From assembly GCA_009801085.1 (NCBI GenBank), contig VNWV01000073.1, forward strand, positions 1 through 19,195: 19,195 nucleotides of DNA, in the 5' to 3' direction. Positions 9,425 to 17,855 of this stretch are shown in pieces (position 1 is the stretch's first letter; each line of letters begins with the position of its first letter). Source of the stretch: Lasiodiplodia sp. COLG20 (lineage: Eukaryota > Ascomycota > Dothideomycetes > Botryosphaeriales > Botryosphaeriaceae). The notes under the pieces are model-generated. The model was given only the letters and a program-made list of their open reading frames with translations, searched no databases and was not told where the DNA came from. A program made the translations under genes and the position numbers.

Positions 9425-11029
9425 GAGCCGCCTTCAAAGCAGCAAAAGATAGTTAAGACTTTTTTTTTTTGGTTTCAAAACATGTCTCTTTGCCTGTTTA
9501 ATATGTGAGTTGTACCATTTAAGTAAGTTGTTGGTGGTAGTGAAGTTACGTCTACGAAAGAGTTTAAACCTAAATGTTACGGTGAAGATTCCAACCGGTG
9601 ATGCCAATGATAACGTATCAGCGTTCTTATAGCGCAAATGCCAAGCACACCTCCAATGAGGTATACGAGTTGTGACCTCCTTATCTGTCATTCCACTTCG
9701 GTCAACTTTTATTGTGAGAAGCGAGTAATTACTCAATCTTTTAGTACATGCATAAAGTCTGTTCGTTCATTTAGCTAGGCTCACGACCTCCGTTGCAGAT
9801 TGTGCTAGCCAAACTAGAGACACCACCTTGCTCTAATCAACTTTGAGGATTTTCTCAAAGAGCTACAGGAACAGGGATGCTGGCGAGGAGATAGAAGAGC
9901 TACAAGTGGTGTCGCGGCCCTTCCCGAGGTGGAGTCGAGGTGCTTCAGCAGCACACCGTGGTTCATGCTCTTGTCCAATCATGATGGTCAGCGAGTTAAG
10001 CCCACACTCCACGTCCATGCCAGCCGATCCCAAGAGGATGGCACTCATTCCTTAGCTCTAGACAATCGGAGTAGTGACGCCGAGATAAGGCCCACCACCG
10101 TTTGCACTCACGCGTCCCGAGACCGGTCTAGACATAGGTGGGAGTACGTTGCACAGGCGGACAGTGTAGTAGTTGCCTTATTCGACATTGTCCTGGGGTC
10201 CCACCTGGTCGACACATACACCCTTTTTGCCGAAGCGAGACTGTCGGATATGTCGAGATCTCGGTAACAGCGTGAGCGACGTGTAGCTGTCGCAATCGAC
10301 TCAATCTAGAATAGAAGGTCTCAAGTTCTGTGAGTACCGTGGTGTACCCGGCCGATGCAACCGCGAAACGGATGACGGCCACACGCATGGGAACGCGCAG
10401 GTTGTTGCCCAGCTCGACCCACGGCGGAATGGTAAAACAAAAGCCCAGGCGGCACTAAAAAGCCAATAGTGATCACACTTCAAGTTTGCAAAAACCGAGC
10501 AGGCCCCCAGCAAGTACGAAATGCTGCGAGGTATTATGAAACAGAACGGAGAAGTGCCACGTGCTGCGACAAGGACAGCCTCGCAAGAAGCCAATCGTGT
10601 CTGTCGAAATAATGCCGAGAGCCTCCGAGAGGTGGCTATCCGGTGTGGACAAAGTACGAGAACAGCCATGGTTGTTACTGTCGTCCAATCGGGAGCGAGC
10701 GCTGCGCAAAACGCCTGTGCATGTGCGTATATCCGAGCAAAGTAGAAGATTTAGCGAATCGGCCCACATATCCTTTGCCGTATTGTCCCCACTGCCCCAC
10801 CAAATTCAGGGTAAGAGACGCAGGACTTAGGCGACATGGCATAAATGCCCCATGAACGCCCAACTCGAAAGGGGCTTGTCTTCCGAGGGGGTTCGCAACC
10901 GCAATGGTATCACACCATCCTCGAACCCTCTTCTACTCCAGGTTTCTAATCAACCCGCAAGGCATTCTTTGCTTCATTCAATCGAAATCGTCCATCTGAA
11001 AGGCTTTTTTCTCTACACCGTACGAGAAC
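9425..11029. other. No convincing gene; long open frames on both strands
   Basis: The first 400 nt are AT-rich, with a ten-T run at 9461-9470, and look like 3' flank. From 9818 to 10860 long open frames exist on both strands and none is clearly real. On the plus strand, 9818-10263 is open for 148 codons and a 46-nt GTAACA...CTAG intron (10264-10309) would continue the frame to a TAG at 10467. On the minus strand, 10388-10128 and 10669-10301 are also open with ordinary-looking composition. A plus frame near 10770-10855 contains CPHC followed 13 residues later by RRH, a partial zinc-finger-like pattern lacking its last ligand. I report no CDS because the competing frames cannot be told apart by eye. 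Confidence 0.4.
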
Positions 11030-12209
11030 ATGACAACTGGCACTCTTATCTCCCAGTTGGAGGCTTTATGCAGACGCATAAACGTCATGCGTGACAAGGT
11101 CCAGGCTACTGAGATGCGCCTCACGAAGAGCAAGCTCAAGACAATTCAGAGTCTCGGCAGTAAAATCACGCAGGCTACAACCGATTTGTCCGAAACAATC
11201 CAATCGATGGAGTCGACACGCGAGAAGCAGCCTACCGATGACGCAATCAAGCTTTTGGGCCAGGCCAAGCAGTGTGAGGCAGAGAAGAAACCAAACGTAA
11301 CAATTTTGAAGAGAAACCTCATCCTAATTTTCGAAGGTCCAAAATTTTCAGTCCTCGATTCAAACCAGATCAAGGCAAGAAAGAGAGTCCTTCGGGACAG
11401 ATGCAGCACACTTCGTGGTCTATACCCTCACGCCATAGTCCGGTGGGCGAGAAATTTTCCACCTTCGGTATGGACAACAGGGACTATGTCCGAGCCCACT
11501 TTCGACTATCTCGTGGAGGCACTGAACTCCGAGGACGAGTGCACATTGCCAACAGGAATTTACGCCATCTTGCAGGCTCTTAGAGACGAAGACCCGCTCA
11601 TGCAGTCTTGCGAGTATCGGAGCTTCGTTGAAGGTGAGTAGAATTCGGCAATGCCCGAAGGAGGGAGCTGACCAGCGACAAGCTCTTACTGGGGAGACGG
11701 AATTACCGTCAAGTACTGGGCCACCGAAGAAACGGAAGCGGACCGAGGCCGAGCTGGAAAACACCGAACAATCGTTGGCGCTGCAGATAGAAGGGACGGA
11801 GACGCGGCAATCACAGACAATGCAAGCAAATGAGCTTACTGCGGAAGATACGCAGACAGGAAGGCGTGAGTAGGCTTGTTTTCGTTCCAAGGACCTGCTG
11901 ACAATGTCTACTATAGAAATCCGGTACATGTTCTCGAAAGCGTCCGCTGCTCACGTCGGGCTCCTGGGCGACCTGCTCTCCAACGCAGTCCAAGCCAGCA
12001 ATCAATGGAAAAGTGAAAGGGAGGCTGGCGAGTCAAGAACAGAATGCCTAGCCACGCTGATCCCTCGAGGAGAAGACAAAGACATCTCTATAACTGTTTG
12101 GGTCGGTCGGGAAGAGGCAGGCCGGGTGATCGATGTGCTCAGGCTCCAGCGGACTTGGTCAGCTCCACCCAGCCATCTATTACCTCAACCTTACACCCGA
12201 CCGGAATAG
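11030..12209 (+). CDS. Three-exon gene: coiled-coil protein with NLS, unknown family
   Basis: Exons are 11030-11633, 11683-11865 and 11917-12209, coding for 359 aa. Intron 1 (49 nt) starts GTGAGT, has GCTGAC, and uses the uncommon acceptor AAG; the nearer CAG at 11675 gives a wrong frame. Intron 2 (51 nt) is textbook: GTGAGT, GCTGAC, TATAG. Residues 1-100 are Gln/Lys/Ser/Thr-rich, mostly helical and likely a coiled coil. Residues 100-200 form a more globular-looking part (LYPHAIVRWARNFPPSVW). Residues 215-222, PPKKRKRT, are a classical monopartite nuclear localisation signal, so a nuclear protein is likely. The exon 3 product has a mixed helical/strand composition (ISITVWVGREEAGRVIDVL). The ATG has A at -3. 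In another frame a 27-codon stretch (12163-12243, stop at 12244-12246) looks like a better C-terminus; see findings. I do not recognise the family. Confidence 0.75.
11634..11682 (+). other. Intron 1 of the coiled-coil gene (AAG acceptor)
   Basis: GTGAGT donor, GCTGAC branch point at 11667-11672, acceptor ACAAG; 49 nt. The frame with the KKRKR signal downstream is reached only with this acceptor. Confidence 0.6.
11866..11916 (+). other. Intron 2 of the coiled-coil gene
   Basis: GTGAGT donor, CTGCTGAC branch region near 11895-11902, TATAG acceptor; 51 nt, in-frame junction. Confidence 0.8.
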
Positions 12210-12246
12210 AATATTCCGCATTCTCTTCAACGTCGTCAAGTTCTAG

Positions 12247-13849
12247 TAATGGCTTGGTCCCTTTCGGTGCATTGGGGTTGGTGATTCTGATTAAAGCCCC
12301 TCTGAATATAATTTTTCTTTCGTATTCCACTGCGGGAAATATGCGAAACGGAACATATTCCTGCTTCCCTCCTACGTCTTTAGCCTACATTTACATCTGC
12401 ATTAGCTTGTACCCCTACAGATAATGTAGATGATTGACAGACCTTCTCAGCCATAATTTGTATCGTACTGAGGCGCACGTTCAGTTCTATGTCGTAGTAT
12501 TAGTGCTAGTATGTAGGCTTTAAAGTAAGCCCTTACATACGTCCCGCGAACAGAAACACAGACCCCAATACTTTGGTAATGCCAGCAGGTCGTAGTCCCT
12601 GATTGAAGGTTTCAGTCCCCGAGGGAAGCCGTCAGACAGCCCAGACTAACAGGCCTGTTTCACCTCAGCGAACCCTCCACCACCATCAACTTTCTACCGG
12701 TGTAGATGGTCACTGTCTTCGACACTGCCTTCGACTGACCCGTACTATACGAAGCCCAGGATAAAGTGGCAAGAGCTAAAACTGCCAGTCGTCACACGTC
12801 GTATCCCCTGCGAGTGGCTGAGTCTTCAGTGTGGAGGATGCGCGAACTGCCAAGGCTGGGGGCGAAGGCCTGTTGGTCGGCTCGAACTTATTCGACGGAG
12901 AGCGTGGCTGTTCGAAAGTGAGCAGCACAGTAAAGATTCATACACTAGCGTTGTGCGATAGTTTGAGTGCTGTGGTGTGGAATTAGCGCGCAAAAAGGAA
13001 AGAAAAAAAAAGATAACAAAGAGATATCGTTGAGAACAGACGCAAGACCAAGCCCCACCCCGCCTGTGAGTAATATCACGTGATTGTAGAGCTGCCATCA
13101 GACATTGGATACCCTCACTTAATCTCAAACAGTATGCTAGTAATATGCAACCTGAGCTATGATTTTGTCCGACCGTTGTAGTGGGATTTTGTTCCATAAG
13201 ATGTGGCATGTATGCAGCAGCGCCCGTGTCTCGGCAAACATCGGGCTGGGCTTGGTGGTCCGACCGCAACGGGTCGCTCCGTGGAACCTAGGAGATCCTT
13301 GATTAGAGAAGAGAAAAGGCAAGGGGCGCGACCTTGAAGATAGGCGTCCGAGGGAATCTATGCACAAACCGCCTAAGTTTAACGTGTCTCAATAGATGCG
13401 CCTTCGCCTCGTTTGTGCAGACCATTTCCGTAGCCCCGCCTCTCCGGACGCCATCCTGCCGCTCTGAATTGATCCCCTGTTTCTACGTGACGCCAGCCAT
13501 CCAATCACCAGTTACTATCGGAGATGTGGGTTCGTGCGAAGATTGCACGAGCCCACATACAAGCAGGCCTCGCCGTCAAAGGATTTGTGGACCCCACCAA
13601 CGGATCGTCGATCAGCCGAACGAGCTAGAGACTAGAATAGGGTCGCGATAAGATGAAGAATAGGACAATGCTGGAAGGGCAATAGCTCAGGAGCAGCGCA
13701 TCCGCGCGTAAGGAAGGATTGTGATTCACCGCAGTCACATTCTCAAGGGCTTGATTCACGGATCTTCCCACAGAACCGAGGATGCAGTACCTATGTACAC
13801 GGTGCGATGAAGATAGAGAAGGGCCTTCATCGAAGTCAGACAACCATTT
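12247..13849. other. Intergenic, no gene seen
   Basis: 1.6 kb without a gene I can support. Open frames at 12826-13269 (minus) and 13334-13651 (plus) overlap poorly with any splice model and have unremarkable composition. There is an A-rich run near 13000-13012, a TCACGTGA E-box-like palindrome near 13077-13084 and a strong hairpin at 13524-13558 (own entry). Confidence 0.45.
13524..13558. repeat. 14-bp inverted repeat forming a strong hairpin
   Basis: The left arm 13524-13537 and right arm 13545-13558 are complementary over 14 bp with one mismatch, which would be a G-U pair in a plus-strand RNA transcript. The loop is 7 nt (GAAGATT). The stem is GC-rich. It lies in gene-free DNA about 290 nt from the 3' end of the DUF7770 gene. 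It does not fit a tRNA. It could be a small-RNA-type hairpin, a protein-binding dyad, or a relic of a foldback element. Confidence 0.6.
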
Positions 13850-14426
13850 TTAACCCTCATCTTCAGCATCACCCTCATCATCAGCTTCCTTCACGAATTC
13901 GCCTTGGACCATTGCTAACGGTACTCGTTCAGCGGAGCGAGAGTACAGAAACAACAGTTCTGGCCACAGAATGTTTCCCGCATCGGAACGGATCCAGCTT
14001 TGACCTGCAAAATCGTGGATGGCAACCCAGCTGAAAATCCCTAACCGTTAGCCTAAGTGGTGGGTAACTCCCGAGTTGCACTTACACCCAGTACCGACAT
14101 CCAGACCCTCCACCAGACATATCGTAAAGATGACGCCTGTTTTGAAAGACCAAGTTGATGAAGTCTTGGACCGTAACAAATTGTGTGGTCGAGAAATCCC
14201 AGTATCTGATGGCTGAGTTGGTCAATGTGTATTCGTGTTGCGATATTGTAAGGTGTCCCGTGATGAATCCTGGCTCTGCGGCCATGTTTAGTCGAACGGA
14301 TGAACTGCCATCAAGAAGGAGAAGAAAGATAGACCAGTGGTTGTCGCTCATTCGGGAATTCGACCCCATTGGACCAGTGGTGTGCGCTACGACCCGAACG
14401 GTCGCAACGACTCGAGAATCAGCCAT
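13850..14426 (-). CDS. DUF7770-family protein, two exons (173 aa)
   Basis: Exon 1 is 14426-14086 and exon 2 is 14030-13850, with a 55-nt intron (14085-14031) that has GTAAGT, GCTAAC and TTTCAG, all consensus. Without splicing the frame stops at TAA inside the donor. Residues 1-20 include a strand-like VVATVRVVAHTTGP; NHWSIFLLLLDG (29-40), VRLNM (44-48), GHLTIS and AIRYWDF follow, then SGGGSGCRYW around 104-113, and VQGEF close to the end. These segments match my memory of the fungal DUF7770 family, and the length is usual for it. The last residues are acidic (EADDEGDAEDEG). Function unknown; no signal peptide, so probably cytosolic. The ATG at 14426 has a good context (A at -3, G at +4) and lies 100 nt from a TATA box, so I prefer it to the upstream ATG at 14609, which lies upstream of that TATA box. 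It is divergent from the kinase-like gene. Confidence 0.85.
14031..14085 (-). other. Intron of the DUF7770 gene
   Basis: On the minus strand: GTAAGT donor, GCTAAC branch point 13 nt before the acceptor, TTTTCAG acceptor; 55 nt. The junction lies between the second and third base of a Val codon. Confidence 0.9.
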
Positions 14427-14525
14427 AGTGATAACGCAGGTATTCAATGAAGCTTGAAGATTAGCTGAAGAAGGTTCGAAACCGCTGGAAGAGCTAAGAC
14501 TACATGATAAGATGGGACTGAGCCC

Positions 14526-14533
14526 CTTATATA
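14526..14533 (-). promoter_or_regulatory. TATA box (TATATAAG) of the DUF7770 gene
   Basis: Reads TATATAAG on the minus strand, 100 nt upstream of the ATG at 14426. The 550-bp region between the DUF7770 and kinase-like start codons is shared by the two genes. On the plus side I see only a weaker TATATG at 14601. Confidence 0.6.
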
Positions 14534-14976
14534 TCGTGGAGTTCGCGTAGAAACTTGTCCGGCGCGCGTGAAGCCGCCATAATCGTAAAGCCGGACATTT
14601 TATATGCATTTCCGCATGGTTAAGGCGCTCGCATCATTATTCAACAGAAAAGAGCTGGACCGTTTACTCTCGGGTCTTTATCATCTCCACTTCTCGCTTA
14701 ATTCATCGGAGATCGGAGATGTTCCCGCTTGTGTTCTTGAGCGCTTTGTGCATCGCTGACTAATATGCAGGGCTGCTTGGCGGCTTGTGACTGGGGGCTA
14801 ACGACATCTGCTGGGTCAGCAAGCGATCCGCACAAAACCGCAATCCAAGTTTGTGTCGAACTTTGTCTCAAGTTCAACTTTGATCAACTCTCCATATCAT
14901 CCCCCCAAGCGTTGCGCTCTGTTACGACTTCTACAGCCGGCTGGAAGGCGCCCGAGTTTCCTCATCCCATGCGACA

Positions 14977-15750
14977 ATGGCAGACATGCCTCGCCACGAG
15001 ACTGCAAGTGACGCTGAGCTGATTGAGTACTGCTCCAGACCGGACCGGGAAATCATCGGCGGTATGTTTGGTGGGAACAGGGTCGTGAAAATATCGGACG
15101 AAGCCGTGGTTAAGTTCGGCGGTGGGGTAAAAGAGGAGGAGGCCAAGAATCTTGAAATGGCGCGAATACTACTAGACCCGGAGATCGTCCGCGTTCCCCG
15201 CCTGCATAGATTCTTTACTCATAAAGGTATCGGGTATATCGTCATGGAATACATGGACGGGAGGATTGTGGAAGCATTCGAGTACCCCGGTCTTGCTAGG
15301 AGAGTTGGAACCGTTCTCAATCACCTACACCAGATTCGTGGCCGCATGCCCGGTCCGCTCCAAAGCGGCATTTCACGCGGTATTCTTTGGGATAGCGACA
15401 AGCCCACTTTCAAGACCACTCAGGCCATGGAGGATTGGCTCAATAGGAGAATACTAGCAGACGGTCCCAAACTAGCACTTGGAAATTGCGAACTGGTGCT
15501 CTGCCATCTGGACATCGCGCCCCAGAATATCCTCCGGCTTCAGGATGACTCCGTTTGTTTCCTCGATTGGGCTTCCGCTGGGTTCTATCCTAAATTCTTC
15601 GAAACTGCGGTGTTAAAAATTATGGCCGGCCGTAACGGTAATTTCAATGAGCTTGTGATACGAAATATGGGGCGCTTGAAGGATGGAGAAGAAGCTCAAG
15701 TTCGTCTGGTAATGGAAGCCTGGGGAAACAGTGAACGGTTTTACTTGTAA
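14977..15750 (+). CDS. Aminoglycoside phosphotransferase/kinase-like protein
   Basis: 257 aa as an open frame. It has the protein-kinase-like fold motifs of the APH family (PF01636): the ATP-binding Lys46 in AVVKFGGG, a helix-C-type Glu55 in EEEAKNLE, the hinge VMEYMDG (89-95), the catalytic loop HLDIAPQN (177-184) with Asp179 and Asn184, and the metal-binding LDW (196-198) in place of DFG. All key residues are present, so it is probably active, but the substrate is unknown. Fungal members of this large family are mostly uncharacterised and need not act on antibiotics. The ATG has context GACAATGG. The stop TAA lies inside a perfect GTAAGT donor (15747). If spliced (15747-15800, CATAG acceptor; then 15865-15940, GTGAGA to TCCAG), the protein would gain about 25 residues and end at 15952. 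The family core is complete either way. It is divergent from the DUF7770 gene, with 550 bp between starts. Confidence 0.9.
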   Translation: MADMPRHETASDAELIEYCSRPDREIIGGMFGGNRVVKISDEAVVKFGGGVKEEEAKNLEMARILLDPEIVRVPRLHRFFTHKGIGYIVMEYMDGRIVEAFEYPGLARRVGTVLNHLHQIRGRMPGPLQSGISRGILWDSDKPTFKTTQAMEDWLNRRILADGPKLALGNCELVLCHLDIAPQNILRLQDDSVCFLDWASAGFYPKFFETAVLKIMAGRNGNFNELVIRNMGRLKDGEEAQVRLVMEAWGNSERFYL

Positions 15751-15800
15751 GTACTTTTATGATGCAATGTTGGACATCATGCTTACTGCGGCGGACATAG
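15747..15800 (+). other. Possible 3' intron of the kinase-like gene
   Basis: GTAAGT donor overlapping the TAA stop, a CTTAC branch-like site near 15782, CATAG acceptor; 54 nt. The spliced frame runs on for 21 codons to a second candidate intron (15865-15940, CAG|GTGAGA to TTCCAG), then three more codons and TAG at 15950-15952. Confidence 0.45.
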
Positions 15801-15952
15801 TGGTCCCACATCGATTTCGAATCGAGAATATCTCACATCAGCAGTGGCTATTGCGAAAGCACAGGTGAGAAGAAATACTGTTCGTTGCGGTACATCTGTA
15901 TGCTGCCCCCATCTCCCGCCCCATACCTTGATTGTTCCAGCGCCTGACGTAG

Positions 15953-16918
15953 TAGTCATCTGACTGAGAATGTTTCGCCCGAACTCTGCCCATCGACGAT
16001 AAACAGCCTGCTGCTATGATACGGCCTCCACAGGATCAGAAATCAGAAGAAGGAATCGACGAGTCACGCCCGCGGTGTGAAAAGGCTCACGAGGAGCCAT
16101 GGGACTCACATGTCGCCCTCATGCGCCCGGTGACATCCGGCAACACCAGAACGTATAGACTCTCCTACATGTATATAAAGAAACAAACACTCTTTAGGTA
16201 GCTCCGACCTTTATGGTCAACCCAAAGTAGCAATTCACGCCAACTGCTGATAACACGGCCTTCGCACGAAGTGCTTAGTCACGTTACTTATTTTGCTTGT
16301 TCTCACCCGCTTCTTGTACTCACTTAAGGAAAATGTCCGGCACGACTTTCCGTTCCCTTTGGTGTTTATACTCTTAGAGGGAGAGGCCTGCCGTTTTACC
16401 TGCGCGTTCGCGTTTTCCACGCTCTCCATCCGGGACTATTGCAGTATACGGACTGATCGATGTAGAGCTGGAACACTTCGGTGGCATGACCTCTGAATTT
16501 ACTAAGCTTCCGAAAGCCTGAGTGAGGTGTATGTGTCGCCTATCGGTGAAGGGCAGTGTCTACCTGGCCGTTGCGTGAAACTCATACATTCAAGCACATC
16601 CAAAGCTCCGCCGCGCAATGCTGGGTGACTACTGCCACAACGCTCGTTGCATACGCCCGCCCAAAGACGAGACAAGAGCAGCGTATGCCCTGAGACACGG
16701 TATCCTACGAGAGCGTACCCTTAAAAGAAGCAATAGTATGTCAGCTCAAGCGAATCCCGCTTGCGAAGCTGCACGAAACGAGTCCAGCTTCTTCTTCCTG
16801 CACGGACCTCAAACTTGATGATGGCATGATCTTCAAGCCGACCTGTCCAGGCCAATCTAAACATGTAGAGTTTGCAACCAAAATCTCCATAACACAGCAG
16901 AATGGTGTTTCTTTTAGT
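15953..16918. other. Intergenic, no gene seen
   Basis: It contains open frames at 16016-16201 and 16618-16818 of about 60-66 codons with no splice support and no motif that I recognise. It leads into the repeat block at 16919. Confidence 0.45.
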
Positions 16919-16980
16919 CACGTGACCAGATTACCCAGCTCCTGTCGTGCAGGAGGAGACAGCCCATCGTTAGGAGAAGC
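16919..16980 (+). repeat. Dispersed repeat block, copy B (hairpin CTCCTG/CAGGAG)
   Basis: CACGTGAC (16919-16926), AGCTCCTG (16937-16944), CAGGAGGAG (16950-16958) and TAGGAGAAGC (16971-16980) occur in the same order and orientation as in copy A at 4527-4624. The hairpin stem is identical; the loop is TCGTG instead of CACCA. The distance from hairpin to the last block is about 40 nt shorter than in copy A. Confidence 0.4.
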
Positions 16981-17779
16981 CAGCACTAGTATGTTCGAAT
17001 GACTCAGAGCACAAATTTTGCAATACAAGCTGAATAACACTATTCCTGTAGGCAACGTACAGACCGGCCGTCATTGAGAAGTGCCGACGACCTCAGTGTT
17101 ACGGACCCAGGAAGTGGAGTAAGCGGCGCAGCAATATGATCGGGACCGGATCATCCCACGCCGAACCCCGAGCATGCTTGACCCACTTAGGCGGCCAACA
17201 AGCCTGGCCCTCCGGGCGCCAATCACCCTTGGCCACTGGCCACCCCAATGACTATACCAATACCATGGTCTGGCCAACCAACGGCAATTAGTAGTATATA
17301 GACTACGCTCGTTTATAGAAGATAGGATCTTCGTGGTCAATGACAATCATTGACTCTCACCCTTCTTGTTCACCTTCCCTGCCTGGCTACAGCTACTATC
17401 CTCTGCACTCAGTTTTCAGTGACATCCCGATAGCGGTAGCAAACCTCAGGACGCTACACGCTCACCCAAAGTCGCCCGGCTCCCTGTTATCCCTGTTCCA
17501 CAAAGCCCAGCGTAACATGGGTGCGGCGTTTGGGGCAGCAGCGATGGTGGTACCGGGGGGGAGAGAAGTGGAAACAAGCGTACAGTAGGAGCAACCGGAG
17601 TTTAAGGTCTGATCCGTCGATGCCTCATTACCGTTGGTACAAAACGTCCGTGCCACGCCTGTCTATCCTGCGCACGCTCCTCTGCACCCACCAAATTAGG
17701 TGAAGTCCGAGTGGGGGTTGTGCCGAATAATACCGGATAGTCACCGCCCGGAGACTCTCGGTGCTTTTTGAATCACTAT
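16981..17779. other. Intergenic, no gene seen
   Basis: It has several TGGCCA/TTGGCC motifs between about 17190 and 17275 that can pair with one another. Open frames at 17136-17291 and 17340-17588 (plus) and 17462-17656 (minus) compete with one another and show no recognisable domain. It probably includes the promoter of the right-end gene. Confidence 0.4.
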
Positions 17780-17810
17780 GATTGGCTCTTCTCAGACAAC
17801 CCACATATAA
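17780..17810 (+). promoter_or_regulatory. Inverted CCAAT box and TATA box of the right-end gene
   Basis: GATTGG at 17780-17785 is an inverted CCAAT element, the usual target of the fungal HAP/CBC complex. TATAA at 17806-17810 follows 21 nt later. The ATG at 17856 lies 46 nt downstream of the TATA sequence. Confidence 0.4.
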
Positions 17811-17855
17811 GTAAGTGGGCGACCTCCTCAGGTATGCCTATCATTGTCCCACAAC

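Noticed and set aside
10432..10502. Intron that would bypass the stops TAG TGA at 10467-10472 and join two open stretches in the same frame
   Set aside because: The possible GTAAAA donor gives lengths that do not keep the frame with any good acceptor, and competing frames on both strands look equally plausible.
12139..12330. Minus-strand open frame of 63 codons with ordinary protein-like composition
   Set aside because: It is antisense to the third exon of the coiled-coil gene and to its possible alternative tail, is short, and has no promoter or splice support. I take it as a shadow frame.
13524..13558. The strong hairpin as part of a tRNA or a bacterial-type terminator
   Set aside because: The long uninterrupted stem does not fit a cloverleaf, there is no T tract after it, and the surrounding genes are fungal.
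14468..14490. Sequence resembling a tRNA T-arm (GGTTCGAAACC)
   Set aside because: No acceptor stem, D-arm or anticodon arm can be drawn around it, and it lies in the leader region of the DUF7770 gene.
14427..14609. Upstream ATG at 14609 as the start of the DUF7770 protein
   Set aside because: It lies upstream of the TATA box at 14526-14533, so a TATA-driven transcript would not contain it, and the added residues do not look like the family. The ATG at 14426 has a better context.
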